Assembly (NCBI GenBank): GCA_021521415.1
Contig: JAIQDT010003797.1
Coordinates: forward strand, 124,001 to 188,000
Source: Bidens hawaiensis
Lineage: Eukaryota; Streptophyta; Magnoliopsida; Asterales; Asteraceae
DNA length: 64,000 nt
Direction: 5' to 3'
This document shows, piece by piece, positions 32,325 through 45,795 of the stretch (positions are counted from its first letter, which is position 1; each line of letters opens with the position of its first letter). The notes beneath the pieces are model-generated. The model saw only the letters and a program-made list of their open reading frames with translations, did no database searches and was not told where the DNA came from. Position numbers and translations under genes: made by a program.

Positions 32325-34119
32325 GGTAGGGCGTATGGTTAGGTAAATGTTTGTGTATGTCAAGGGGTGAATGGGTTGTGTTGGGTATGTATGAGTTTTC
32401 TAAAAGATTTGATGGAGTGGCCGAAACGACCATAGTTGGAGCATTTCAGCATTTCGCGGTAGTAGGGTGATGGAAATTTATGCTACTGTCGTGATCTAGT
32501 CAAAAACAATAATGATCAAGTGTTCCTAATTACTTTAATCTAGTTAGGGCAAGTACGGTGTCGAACCACGAGGAGTACGCGGTCAGTGTGATGTGTAATT
32601 AATTCCTAACATTATAAAGTAAGCGAATATGAGTGTTGATCACACGAGTAATAATTTGGTTTTAATATTTAGCAAACAATTAATAAAAGTTCAAACAATT
32701 AACAAAAGCAAATCACACCCGGGGTTCAAGCATGTAACAAACAATAGTCTCATGGCATTTAACAGATTAATTATCAACAATCAAATCAGGTTGGTTAGCT
32801 AGTTAAACTTTTGGCATTAGCAATCACTAACACACGACACTGGTTATTAAACGGTCCCCGCCAGTTTGAATTAACTAAGGGAAATTGTATGCTTTATCAC
32901 ATTCAAACTAATCAATACAACCCTATGAACACTTATCACAATAACTGGCAAACTAATCGTTCTGATCGAAATAAACCTAAACCGACTAAATGCACAATAA
33001 TACCAAACATCAACGCTCATAGATAGATAATAAACAATTACAATTAGTTTTTTTCTTAAAACATAAGAAAAAATGTTAGAAATCCAAACCTTCACATCCC
33101 GGGTATGGCTCGAGAGGATTAACCGCTCATGTTGTTGATGGAATCTTCAATCTACATGGAATCCGGAGTTGATTTTATGAAATAATTGTTGATTTTCTCT
33201 CCGAGGATGGTCTCTAGCCTCCAACGATATCTCCCCTTCTCAAACATTAACTTTATCCATATATACTGTCTTTAAACTGCGAACCCCGTAGTTTAATTTG
33301 GTCTAGCATATGGTATTCTAGCTTCATCAAATGGTACTCTAACTTTAGAGTATGATACTCTAATTCATCAAACCATACTTTAAAAACTCCTGATCTACGC
33401 ATCTCTTACGCTCAACAATACATGATACTCTGTTTTCAGCAAATGATATGCTAAACCAACTTTTACCAGATTCTCCAAATTTGATCATACACTATCACAC
33501 ATCCTCCCGAGACTTCATCTCCTTCTTGTGCAAGTCCAATTTAAGCACATTAACATCACGTGACCTGTAATACAATAAACATGAATCAAGTACCATTGTT
33601 CGTACAAATAAATATCTAAAAATATATAATTAACAGAATAATACACGAACTTAATACCCAACCATTAGAATTTAAATGTGTTACACCAATTGTGTGTTCT
33701 TATGTCGGGATTTTTGTTGGGTTTGGTTTGGGTATTTTGAGTTTGGGTTAAGTTTAGGTTGATTAAAGCATAGTTTTGGTGTTTGTGTTTGTTCTTGTTG
33801 TTGTGAATAGTGTTGGGGTTTGAGAAGGAATCAACTTTGATCAATTTGGAAGATATTTTCATGGCCTTTTTGATAGGCTTTTGGTAACTCTACTCGTTGA
33901 AGACTCAACTTTAAATCGATTGTCAGACAAGGTAACTGCAATGTGAGTTGGCGTTTGAGGGATTCAAGAAGACATGACGCGAAGATAAATAGACTCGCAA
34001 GACATGAAACATAAATATGAATTTTGATTTGACAACTAAAAGCAACAGATTCTTTAAATTTAAATCAATCTACATAAATCAACTCAAAAATTTAAAAAGG
34101 CTCACATGAAACGAGCCCG
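32325..34119. other. Intergenic region without genes
   Basis: AT-rich with short palindromic duplications around 33300-33370 (atggtactctaa and relatives). Small open frames on both strands are low-complexity Asn/Ile/Lys or Thr/Asn strings and are not supported. Confidence 0.5.
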
Positions 34120-34625
34120 AATTTAAAGTAGGAATATCAATGAATCGTCATAGTTTTAATATTTCGATAACAATTCAATCGTATTTTGAAAATCACATGA
34201 AACAATATTGGACTGGAATTTGTAATATAAGTGAATCACCATAAAGTTTCATATTCCGATAACAATTCAATCAAATATGGCAAATCACATATAAAACAAG
34301 TTTGTATTTGAAATTGGAATATCCATGAATCACCATGGATTTTCATATTCCAATAACAAGTGAATTAATTTTTGAAATCATATATTCATGTATCACCAAA
34401 AATTTTCAAGTCTAAAATAATCACAAAAAAAAAAAAATTGAAATTGGATTCATATATTCAAGAATCATCGATTCTTGAAATTGAGAAAATCTATATAAAT
34501 CACTTGAAAACTTGAAAATAAAATTAGATGAAACAATATTGAAAATTGGAATATCCATGAATCATCATGGATGTTCATATTCCAAAACAAACTTAATATA
34601 AACAATGAAATAGAATTTTAAATCG
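34120..34625. repeat. Tandem array of hairpin-forming units, about 70-100 bp
   Basis: Units containing gaatatccatgaatcacc followed by atggattttcatattcc recur near 34136, 34222, 34317, 34381, 34453 and 34549. Each unit can pair with itself (ggaatat against atattcc, ccatg against catgg). Copies are diverged. Confidence 0.7.
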
Positions 34626-35929
34626 ATTGTTCATTATCACCATGACTTTTCAAAATTTTAATTAAAACACAATGCAAAACATTGAGTTATAGGAGTCATA
34701 CTTCAAATGAATCACCATGACTAATATACAAGTTTAAGAGTTTGAGGAGCGTAACCAGTTTTTATTCAAAAGTTGTGGTTTGCATGACGTTTGGTGTGAT
34801 ATGCTTTTGCCTAATAGCACCGAACCCTCCAGGAAAGTGACCAGGTCCCGACGTATGAAAGGGATATATATGCATCAAATTTCCTTGGATTAAAACCTTG
34901 GTGTCAAGGTTCGGATTTCAAGCATCGCTCCCTTCCAGTTACTACACCCAGACTGATGACTAATTATACGCCAGGCGGGTACCGTTTGATTGTGCATAAG
35001 CTCATAACACTATTAAAGTGACAACATTATTTAATTCATTATAGTTATAACACAAGTACACAAATTGTCTTAATAGTTCAAATAAACGTTAAAAAAAAAC
35101 GGACTAGCTATTTACAATATCCTAAAGATATCACTAAGTTTTCTTCTAACCATCCATGATGCTAAACCTGTAGCACGGTTAAAGTAATATATTGTTGTCA
35201 AAAATAATGTTGGTGAGAGTTCATAAGGTTTTGCATATATATAATATGAAAAATAGAAATTCATGTGTCATGTTGTAGCGTTCCTTCATAAAGTAAAAAA
35301 GAAAAAATATATACATGATATTCCTGTTCTCTTTGGCATAAGCCAAATTTAGTAAGAACCCCCGCTTGCATTGACACAAGGTTTACCTACTAAGTGTAAT
35401 AGATGAGAATGGTACCGTCGTTGGTTCGACATATAGTCGGCTCACTAGGAGGCACAGGTATCTCTCGTCGAACCCTCCCGCTTTGAGCATGAGCTTGAGA
35501 TGCATCCACTATAAATCATTTAACACATAGCATATAATCCACACGATATACAAACAATATGAAAGAAAACAATAACATGCATGACATAGTGTGAATCGAT
35601 TTGCGAAACTGTAATCATGAAATAACTTGACATATTGTTATGTGCTACACCCTGAAATATAAAAGTGGAAAAATGGTATGAAACTCACTTGACAAAGCGA
35701 TATGTAAAAAATAAGAATAACACATAAGTGAGTGAATCGGGCGAGTTTGGTTCTACGAGCGATCCTAGAAAATATAAAGCATTTCTAGGTTCAATGATAT
35801 GAATCAAGAAAAATACAAGACGGACAAGAAAAAGAAGAGTTTGATTCATCGTTTGGAATTTTAAAGAGTTTTGAGAAAAATATATATTTCACTAAAATTA
35901 GTTAGATTTTTTATCGAAATGGTTATAAG
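34626..35929. other. Intergenic region, no gene recognised
   Basis: Two moderately GC-rich blocks (34790-34990 and 35340-35510) look like decayed repeat sequence, but no coding domain is recognised in any frame. Confidence 0.45.
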
Positions 35930-36215
35930 TTACTCGTTTTTAGTGTTGCAAAATGTATTTAAAATGGTTTAGATACCGGCATAAAATGGTATCTAAAAAC
36001 AACGCTTCTAAATTTGGTGTAAAATGGTACACAAAAATAACACTTCAAAAACCGTTGTTAAATAGTAATTAAAAATAACGTTTCAATACAAAAAAATGCT
36101 TCTTTGTAATAAAAAATATTGAAAACACTGTTGTAAATGATATTAAATAACAACGTTCTTTGATTATATAAAAAAACAACGTTTCTACACATTTGGATTT
36201 TTTTTAAATTAAATT
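35930..36215. repeat. Short-motif repeats (aacaacgtt), possible CACTA subterminal region
   Basis: About five copies of aacaacgtt/aacaacgct-like strings with intervening aaatggta units. The motif resembles the array at 58205-58640 next to a CACTA-type end. See the finding about the interrupted element. Confidence 0.5.
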
Positions 36216-36308
36216 TGTATTTCTAGTATCCAACACATTGTAGTAACTAAATACCTCTGTTTGTATACATATATCATCTTACATTTATACAAAATTAGTC
36301 TAACCTAT

Positions 36309-36675
36309 TGTTAAGGCTCGAAAATTTAATGTTTTGGACATATGATCCTGGCACGTGTTCTGGATCAGTTATCCTTAGCATGTATTCCAGATCTTGTCAG
36401 GATCAAGGATACTCAGTACTTATTGTTGATTAATAATGATTGTTCTCTTTATGTTATTAATATTAACGCAAGATAAACGGCTAATGACCGAGTCCAACCC
36501 ATTATTTCGCCATCAAAGTCATTAAAAAGGACGTGGTCAAGCATGAAATGGCTATGTACAGTAATGGCCTTGATTAGGGGCGAGAAAATAGGGATTTTAG
36601 TTATTAGTTTGTATCATATCTATATAAAGAGGCTATGAAAGTAATATAGAAAGAACACAAAAAAGACACACTTAT

Positions 36676-36706
<31 letters not shown>

Positions 36707-36955
36707 TTAGATTTCTCTCTTGTAATCACTGCCTTAGCTCTCACTTTGTACTACACTTCTTTGTTCACTATTAATATTGGTGATGACAATTGTTTTTATG
36801 CCGGGGATCTCATATAGCTCAAGGGCTTTTCCTCGTAACAAAGTCATCGTGTTCCTTTCCATTTTACTCGTATAATCATCTTTGTCATTCAAGCACCCTA
36901 CCTCACAAAACTAATTTGTTTACATTATCATTGAAAATGATTTTTGACCAAATCA
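36309..36955 (+). repeat. 5' LTR of element A
   Basis: 647 bp starting tgttaagg and ending gaccaaatca. Contains a TATA-like tatctatataaagagg near 36618, an AC microsatellite (36678-36706) and several ggatca/atcctt motifs. Confidence 0.9.
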
Positions 36956-36975
36956 GTTTGGCACCCACCATGGGG
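36956..36975 (+). other. Primer binding site region of element A
   Basis: Right after the LTR the sequence gtttggcacccaccatgggg matches position and content of the tttggcgcccaccgtgggg site in element B, with two changes. I do not assign the tRNA. Confidence 0.65.
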
Positions 36976-37041
36976 CAAGTGGTGCTTTAATCCAAAATAT
37001 TTTTCACCAATTTCCAACCTTTTCAACCAATACCATAACCA

Positions 37042-38923
37042 ATGGTCTCTCAACAAAACTATGCTTCAACAACTATGCCATCATCAGTTTCTCTTTCATC
37101 CAAAATCTTCTTGCAGATGCCTCCCACCCACCCCCCACCCCCGCCGCATGGTTTCAAAGGATCAACGTTATTGGGAACAAGCCGCAAGCTCCATTCTTCC
37201 AAGGATCAAAATCCTCTACTGCCACTCCTGCAGTAACCACTAACAATGATGTTTCTGCTTTATGTTCACAAGTTAAGGCTTATATGGAGCAGTAGAACAA
37301 ACCAGAGGATCCTGTGTGAGATTGAAGACACCAAGAAAGCAAAAGGGCCAGCGGAGGATCAAACTCCCTTGGTGACTAGGATTCTAGATTTCATCACTCC
37401 ATGATCCATGGCCCAACGTGTTCAAGAAGGTCAAGGATCCTCTATCCTTCAACCATGATCCATTGCCCAACATGTTCAAGGATCCCCTATCCTACAACCA
37501 GGATCTTTAGGCATCTTTCAACAAGGATCCTCTGTCTTTCCATGACTAGGATTCTCCATCTTTCAATCAGGATCCTTTGGAACGTTTCATCAATGACCCT
37601 TCGAGTATCAGTAGCAAGGATCCTTTATGCAGAGTCAGGGATCCTTAGGAATCCAACGCCAAAGACCGTTGGATGCAGATGAAGGAGACATCATTCCTAT
37701 GCAAACATCACTCCCTGTAGGCTAATAGCCGTGGCTGAGACACCCTATCCTGGATATTCTTTTGGGATACCATCCTTCAGTCAACCAACAAATAACAGTT
37801 ACAACAATGTATCCTTAGACACTAACCAAGGCTTTGTACAGAATACAGGTCTCAATTAAACTATGGCTAATGAGCTACAAAATTTAAAGGATATGATATC
37901 TAGTGTTCCAGACCTATTCCCGAAATTCAAGATGGAAGTCACAGGATAATATCCAGGTTTGCTCCACCCATCTGTGATTCTGAGATACCAAAGCGTTTCC
38001 ATACTCCCAACATGAAAGTCTACGATGGCACAACTGACCCGGAAGAACCAGAAAAGAATGGAGATTAATCCCATCCCAAATAGACACACTAACTGGATCT
38101 GCTCTTAAATGGTTGGTAAGTCTTCCTCCCTATTCAATTACTTCGTTCTCACACTTAGTTAATCTTTTTAATAATCAATTCTGTTGTAGTAGAAAATTTG
38201 AAAAGTTAACTAATGATTTATAATGTATTATACAATCTCATGGTGAATCACTAAGGGATTTTTGTCACTAAATTTGATAGGGAAGCATTCAAGATGGGAT
38301 TTCAAGAGGATTCCCCCTTTTGTGATAATCTTGTTATGACTCCATGCAGGAACCTAGATGAAGTCGGAAACAGGGCTCTACGGTTCATCAGGTTATAAGA
38401 TGACAAAAAGATCCAAGAAAAATTGGGTGCTTCAACAAAGCATTAACAACATGACAAGAAACAAGGATCCTCATACAAAAATAACAACTCCAAGCCTTAT
38501 ACAAAATACAACAACCAAATCGTCCATGCAGTGGCAGAGTATGGGGATGAAGAACAATACCCTAGAATATCAGAATATTGTTTCTTTGTTGACACTGTTG
38601 GACTAATATGTGCCATGAAGGATTTAGGTGAAAAAGCAAGGTGGCCAAGAAAGACCAAAAAATCGACCTCCTATAAAGACAAATCGAATCTGATTGATGA
38701 ATGCATCGACCTTAGAAAAGAAATAGGATACGTCCTCAGCAAATGTCATTTTAAAGAACTGTTGGGCATGAAGAAGTTAAGGGTCCAGGATCTTGAAGAA
38801 GTTCTAGAAAAGGATGCTCCACCGCCAACGGATGCACAAATAATCAACTTCATCTCTGGAGGATCAGACATTTGGGCACTTCTTTCTCGTCAGCAAAACG
38901 ACACGCCAAAGAGACCAAGTTAG
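37042..38923 (+). pseudogene. Gag of element A
   Basis: Starts MVSQQNYASTTMPSS at 37042, homologous to the start in element B. The frame breaks soon into a region of ggatcc-rich tandem repeats (37400-37670) that would encode Gln/Ser/Pro-rich units. The Retrotrans_gag core is seen in pieces between 37950 and 38362 (for example PKRFHTPNMKVYDGTTDPEE). A degenerate Cys/His segment follows, with LIDECIDLRKEIGYVLSK (38690-38750). The region 38531-38923 is open for 130 codons and keeps the linker to protease that element B has lost. Gag packages the RNA. Confidence 0.75.
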
Positions 38924-39333
38924 AGAATGGAGATAAGCCTATCCGAACAACCACTTTGACTAATCAAAGAATGATAACTTTTGATGAGGAAGATCGAATG
39001 AACCTCTATGATCCTCATTATGATGGGTTAATTATTACACTATTTAGCGCTAAGCATTATGTTCGTAGGATTCTAGTAGATTGTGGGAGCTCTGTGAACA
39101 TCATCCCATCTAATTTTCACAAAAGGATGAATATCCCCGAGGCTGAAATAACTCCAAAATCCTCTGTCCTTGTTAGCTTCAGCGGTGAAACTAAGAACAT
39201 GTGGGGGACATTAAACTTCCAATATATATCGAGGGAGTTAATTCTTATAAAAATTTTTTGTGTTGACAATCTATCCTACGGTAATGTTATCCTTGGCATG
39301 CCTTGGATCCATGAAATGAAAGCCGTTGCTTAA
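38872..39333 (+). pseudogene. Aspartic protease of element A
   Basis: Open for 153 codons. The core VRRILVDCGSSVNIIPSNF (39061-39117) has the D-x-G protease signature with Cys in the variable position. It is followed by VLVSFSGETKNMWGTLNF and LSYGNVILGMPWIHEM, and ends with a stop at 39331-39333 close to the usual junction with RT. Confidence 0.8.
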
Positions 39334-39413
39334 ACATATAATCAATTTATTAAGCTACCAACCCCATGGGGAGTGGTGGAAATCTATAGTGATCAAGAAA
39401 AAGCTAGGAACTG

Positions 39414-41400
39414 CTATACTTCATCTATGAAGCCAGCTGCAAAACAAATGATCGCATAGCAATTAAAGAACCATCCTGGAGAAGTGTTGTAAGCAAGGGA
39501 GAAGGGCGTTAAAGAATTATCCTTAAACCTTGAAGACCCATATGTCAAAGTATATATAGGATCTGATATCCTTAGCAACATCGAAGAGGATCTACTATCC
39601 TTCCTCAAACAAAGGAAAGCTACTTTCGCTTTTAAACATTCCTACATGACAGGTATTTCTAAAGATATTATTACACATAAATTGGGTATAGACACTTTTT
39701 TATGCCTATTCACCAGAAGCGGAGAAAATTTTCTTGTGAGAGAAACACCATTATCCAAGAATAAGTTGAAAGACTTCTTAAAGCATGTACGATTAGAGAA
39801 GTTAAGTATCCAAGCTGGTTAGCCAATGTGGCAGTAGTTTCAAAGAAAAATGGAAAGTGGAGGGTAAGTGTTGATTTCACTGATTTAAATAAAGTATCTC
39901 CCACTGATCCTTTCCTCTTACCACTAATTGACTCCATGGTGGATGCTATAGCAGGACATAAGATGCTTACCTTTGTGGATGCTTCGTCTGGATTCCAACA
40001 AATTAAGATGGAACCATTTGATCAAGATGATACATCATTCAAGACTCCTACTGCCAAATCTGTTATATTTCTATGCCTTTTGGACTAAGAAATGCAGGTG
40101 CAACCTACCAAAGACTTGTCAATATGATGATCAAAGATCACTAAGGAAAAAGCATGGAAGTCTATATAGATGACATGGTGGTCAAATCAAAGAAAGCAAA
40201 AGATCATCTTAAGGATCTCAAAGTAGCCTTTGATATTCTGACCAATATAACATGAAGCTCACTCCATCAAATTGCCATTTTGGCGTCAAAGCTAGAAATT
40301 TCTTAGGATACATGGTGACCAAAAGGGGAATAGAAGCCAACCCTGAGCAGAACAAAGCCATTGTCAACATAAAGTCCCCGATAAGTGCAAAAGATGCCCA
40401 AAGGTTGACATGAAGAATTGCAGCCTTGAACAGATTTATCTCTAGATACTCAGAGAAATGCAAGGATTTTTATGACATCTTAAGAAAATAAGAAGTTCGA
40501 GTGGACAAGCATGAAGCTGCACTTAAAGCCCTTAAGGATTATCTAACCTCAGCACTAGCATTGATGAAACCATTGGATGGTGAGCCATTATCCTTATATC
40601 TAGCTGTTTCAGGTAATGTATTTAGTGCCATTATAGTTAAGGATCACGAAGTACAACAACATCCAGTCTAGTAGGTAAGTAAAAATCTTTTAGATTCCGA
40701 GGTCAGGTACTCTCATCTTGAAAAATTAATACTTTCTTTAATCATGGCATCAACTAAATTAAGCATTACTTTGAAACTCATACTATTATTGTTAGAACTA
40801 ATTATCCTATTAAGAACATGCTTAGAAAACCCAAGATATCACGTAGTTTGGCTAAGTGGGTTGTCAAGCTCAGTGCCTATGATATATAATATGAGCCCAG
40901 AACCGCCATCAAATCACAAGCACTTGCCGACTTTGTGGCTGTTTTCAATAGTGGCTTGCAAAAAGAAGACGATTTGGAGATCCAACAACTTGAAGAGACC
41001 AAGGATTCTTGGATTCTCTTCATAGATGGCGCATCAAATGTCAAAAGAACGGGATTGGGCATACTACTAAAATCGCCACAGGGGAAGTACCCCAGTCTAT
41101 AGCCTGTGAGTTTCAAGATACCAACTATGAAGCAGAGTATGAAGCATTAATTGCTAGTTTATTACTAGCTAAACAAATGAGGATCAAGTATCTTCAAGTT
41201 TACATAAATTATTTATTGATAACTAACCACTTTAATGGTTTATACACTATCAAAGGTGAAAAATTGATTAAATATTTAGAAATTGTAAGAACTGGCAAAA
41301 TTCTTCGAATTGTTTAGTATAAATCAGGTACCAAGAGAGGATAATGTTAGGGCAGATGCCTTAGAAAATCTATCATCATCCTTGATGATCCCATACGATA
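39414..41400 (+). pseudogene. RT, RNase H and second RNase H of element A
   Basis: RT blocks are visible in several frames: KKNGKWRVSVDFTDLNKV, MLTFVDASSGFQQIKMEP and the active site VYIDDMVVKS (YIDD at 40163-40174), with both catalytic Asp kept. RNase H follows (about 40600-40930), with a gap and frameshifts. The second, archaeal-like RNase H starts with WILFIDGASNVKRTGLG, its first Asp (41024-41026) intact. At least eight stops or shifts occur over 2 kb. Confidence 0.82.
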
Positions 41401-41589
41401 TAAAGATACAATCATTCCCATACTTTCTCCAGCAATTGGGGAACATGATGCAATGGAAGTAACTACGGATCGTCCTAGAGAATTTAAGGATCCTTAATTC
41501 AGTCCTTGAATAGAATCCTGGATCCTCCCGGTTAAAAATTACTCCAAGATGGAGAAATCCCTTGTTAAGAAAATCCTTGAGCTTTCAGA

Positions 41590-42760
41590 ACTAAGGTATT
41601 AAAAATTATTATATTACCTGATACTTTGTATATAAAATCTATTGCAGGTCCCGACCTAAGGTGCATTGAAGATCCGGAAATCCAAGAAGTACTTAAAGAC
41701 TTCCATGAAGGTGACTGTGGTAACCATACACGGGGCAGAGCATTATTCTCTAGAATACTTAGGTCAGGTTACTTCTGGCCAAAAATGAAGAAGGATGCTA
41801 TGGAATATTCAAGGAAATGTGATGCTTGACAAAGACATGGCAACATTCTTCATCAAATAGAAGAACCTATGTACCCTATCTCTTTTTCATGACCTTTCAT
41901 GAAACGGAGGATGGATATTGTAGGTAAGTTACCTAAGACAGCAGGTGGAAAGTCTTCATGCTTGCCATGATAGATTATTTCTCAAAATGGATTGAAGCAG
42001 AATCATTCGTTCAAGTGCGTGAAAGGGAAGTTATATCCTTTATTAAAAAAGAAACATTATAACTAGATTTGGTATCCCATCTGAAATCATTTGTGATAAT
42101 GGATCTCAATTTATTGGAAAAAGAAGAACTAACTTTTGTGACAGCTGGGGCATAAATATGATCACCTCTACACCAGTCCATCCACAAGCTAGTGGTCAAG
42201 CGGAATCAAGCAACAAAATTATCATCAACAACTTAAAAAAGAAACTAGGATCTAAGAAAGGCAAATGGGCCGAAGAACTTCCTTATGTTCTTTGGGCTGA
42301 TAGAACAACACCCAAGAATGCAACAGATCAAACACCGTTCTCATTGGTATTTGTAGCAAAAGCTATAATCCCTACGAAGATTGTAGTTCCCACCGTCATA
42401 ACAAGCATCCGTGATTCTCAAGCAAACAACGAAAGCCTTATTGAAGATTTAGACACTGTTGATTAACTCAGAGACTTAACTAAAATCAGGTTGGCTGCAT
42501 ACTGACAAAGGATAGTTGGATCATATAACAAAAATATCTGAATCAGAAGTTTTCAAGAAGGAGATCTGGTCCTAACGAAAGCCTTTCAAAATACAACTAA
42601 TCCAGCAGATGGAAAACTAGCACCCAATTGGGAAGGACCTTACTTGATCGAGTCAGAAGCTGGAAAAGGAGCATACCACTTACTTACAATGGAAGGCGAT
42701 CGACTACCAAGAGCCTAGAATGTCATCCACCTAAAAAAATATATTATGTAATCAGTTGCA
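41590..42760 (+). pseudogene. Integrase of element A
   Basis: The zinc-binding part DFHEGDCGNHTRGRALFSRIL is followed by a stop where the second Cys of the pair would be (41827-41829). DDE landmarks are [21 protein letters not shown] and ASGQAESSNKIIINNL. The tail LASNWEGPYL-like segment near 42620 reaches the end of pol. Frameshifts near 41950 and 42050 and a stop at 42464-42466 make it inactive. Confidence 0.82.
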
Positions 42761-43205
42761 ATGTTCAAGGATCCTGAAATCGGTAAAATATTATCCTACT
42801 ATTTTCTTTTTAATTATTGTTAATCAAGAATATCGATATCATTAACATCTACCTCTCTCCTGATATCGGTAAAAGCGGTAAAGTCTTATCCACCTCTCTC
42901 CCATGTTTAAGGTATAATCTTAAATGATTATACCTTCTAAGGTTTAAATTTATTCGCCTTTCATACGAATAGAGTTTTGACACTCACACCTGGAGCGCAC
43001 ACTATCCAAAGTATAGTTCGAGGCAATGGGGCCAGTACACACTTAGTGGCTGACAATTTCATTGTTGTTGGTTATATGGAGGATCTTACGAAAAATGGTT
43101 GACGTGCCATACAAAGATTTCTAACATTTTCATGTTAGCCAAGGTTTCTAACATTCTCATGTTAGCTAAGGTTTTGGCGTTTTCACGTCACTTACATTTA
43201 GGCTA

Positions 43206-43320
43206 GATCCTGGTTTGGGCCAGACCCAGTTTGGGCTTGACCCCACTATTTTTGGGCTTGACCCAGTATTTTTTGGGCTCGACCCCAGTTTTTTGGGCTT
43301 GACTCCAGTTTCTTTGCGTT
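43206..43320 (+). repeat. Minisatellite in the 3' region of element A
   Basis: About five copies of a 20-24 bp unit of the form ttgggcttgaccccagt. It matches the position and unit of the array in element B. Confidence 0.85.
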
Positions 43321-43866
43321 TAACCCCAATTTATATAGTTAATCGACTTAAATTCTACGATATAATTTGTAGCAGGTATACCCAATGCAACCACGAGTAT
43401 CATCAGAATGTTTGTGGTAATTATATCTAATCATACTTTCTTGTATGAACTTTATTTTACAAGCTATACTAATACGAATTATATTTTTGAAAACTATTAT
43501 CTTCAAAGATCTAGGATCCTTAATCTTTATTTTAAAGGATAATTTATTTTTAAATCTTTCAAAGTATAAATAATAACAACTAGGTTTTTATAATAGTAAA
43601 CAGCCAACAAATACGTAAAAGATTAAAAGTTATTATTATACCACATTTGATTGACCAAAATTGTTAACCCTAACTTCTCCATCAAAATACGGTCCATCCA
43701 CCCGGATTAAAGTAGGTGTTACAAGCTTTTCATGATTTGCAGGGAAATTAAAAGAAGAAGCACCAAAGACTTCATCTACGTAAAAAGATGATCCCTCCAC
43801 CTTTGCTACCCCTTAGAATTGTCATGGATCTTTTACCCTAATTATCTATTATCTTATTACCAATCA

Positions 43867-45549
43867 TCATGCTTCAAAATAGAAAAACACATAAAAAGTG
43901 GGTTCAGGCCTAGGCTCAACATCCTTCATCACCCACATTAGCGGCTCCTTCTGCCACACCTCCACCATCACCTTCACCAGCTCCGCTCCCATCAGTTGCA
44001 GCCATAGTGTTCTTACCACCTCATCCTCATTCCCGCCAAGCGCAACTAGGGTCTGCCTCGACTTAGCCACCTCCCATGTTGACTTGTCAAAATCAGGATC
44101 ACCAGCTTCAGTAGCCATCTTGATCCTCGCCTGTAACACTATTTTGGCCGCCCATATATTGGCTTCATCTGTGGCCTACTTCACCTCCTCTTGGTTCTGA
44201 GCCTCCACCGTAGACAGATGACCCTCTAGTTGCTTCTTTTCCTTCATAAGTTTGGATACAACCTTGTGTTTGGAAGCAACCAGGGTCCGCATCCTGGTGA
44301 GAGTCTCCTCAAGCTCCTTGATGATCTTCTCATGATAGCTTTTGGAAGAGTTCATGGCCTGCACATAAAGATAAAGTAAGAAAAGGATAAAATATCTTCA
44401 TCCATAAGCAGAAACAAATAGGATCAAGGATCCTTACCGTAGTCAGCATTTCATGGAGCTGCCTCTCGGCTTAGAAAGGATCCTCAGGCTCTGAAGTTTT
44501 CTTTCTCTTGGAGGCTCCAGACTTGGCATGGGTAGTCACAGCTCACGATTCAAAGAATACGATAGCCTTGGAAGCTTTCTTCTTGACGATTTGGGGAGAG
44601 ATGAGACTGTTGATATCCTCCGAAGAAAACTGGGACACAAACCTTCTAGCTGACTTACCAGTTGACTTCTAAGAACCTACAGAACATATGAAAAAATATA
44701 AGTCTCAATCTGTTACTTTTATTTATTATTACAAAATACTAAAATGACTTACTTGACATCTCGCTTGATTATGATTCTTGGGTAGATTCTCGGGAAATTT
44801 CTTGAGCTTTTGCCTTGAAAGTCCTGTCAATAGGATCCATAGCCAAGAATGTAGTTACTCTTTCCATGACACCAGGAAGATCAGAGAAAGGAGCAAAGTT
44901 GTCTACTGCAAAAAGAAAAGATACATATAAGAATAAGGATAAGTTATAATCAAGAACTATCAAAGGATCCAGGATCCTACCCATCCTGAATCACTTGAAG
45001 GGTAAACCATCCCCGCTAGGGATCGAGTCTCTCCTCATGAAAAAGAATTGGTTCTTCCAAAAAGAACTAATCTGGGAGATTTTGTGCATAGGAACTGGTT
45101 GAAGAGGCTTGGATTTTAAAACAAAGCTGCTGGAACCATAGGTTACTAATGAATACGCAAAACGAAAGCTCCGAGAGACTGAACTCAAGACCTTCCCTCA
45201 CAATGATCTCCTCCAAAGTAAGCAACGCTCTCCATAACATCGGCATAGCTTGAATATAGCTCATACCGGTCAAGGTAAAGAAGCTTTGAGTGAAGTCCGG
45301 AAAAGGATATGAATATCCTAGAATAAATGGGAAATCAGGGAAGCAAGCCCACATCCGAGAACAACAATCGCTTCTCTTTGAAGAATCGAAGGGAAGAAAA
45401 CCGGTGCTTGTCGGAAAAAGAGGGATTAAAGCATCTATTTCCAGACCTGTGAACTTACAAATCTCGGAAGAAGGGTTAGTGAGCAGGATTTGAGACTGTA
45501 GATCATTAGGCTCCGGTTTATCAGAGGAACGAGCATGCTTCTTCGACAT
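43867..45549 (-). pseudogene. Antisense gene of element A (gypsy-type transposon ORF, Transposase_28-like), four exons
   Basis: Reads opposite to gag-pol and starts with ATG at 45549. Exon 1 (to about 44966) contains SSEICKFTGLEIDALIPLFP, GYSYPFPDFTQSFFTLTG, YIQAMPMLWRALLTLEEII, and FRFAYSLVTYGSSSFVLK to WKNQFFFMRRDSIPSGDG. A stop at 44991-44993 interrupts its end. Exon 2 begins after ttttgcag at about 44910, exon 3 lies at about 44670-44430, and exon 4 from 44358 to a stop at 43867 encodes a coiled-coil segment (KELEETLTRMRTLVASKHK). Antisense ORFs of this family are known in Tat elements; their function is not established. Stops in exons 3 and 4 make this copy inactive. Confidence 0.72.
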
Positions 45550-45795
45550 GATAAAATATTAAAAGAAAGAAGAACAAAAGAAGGATACCTGGTATTCACT
45601 CCACTGATTTTTGGAGAATAATGATAACAATGGTGAATATATAGCCGAATGGAGAGTTCTCGATAAAACTCTATATCATAGCTATATGATGATTATTATT
45701 TATGGTATGTCAAATCTCACCTATTTTGTAGGGATTTGGATTCAAAGGCAAAATGACAGTTGTGATCTTATTACAACCGCCATTTTGATGGCAAT

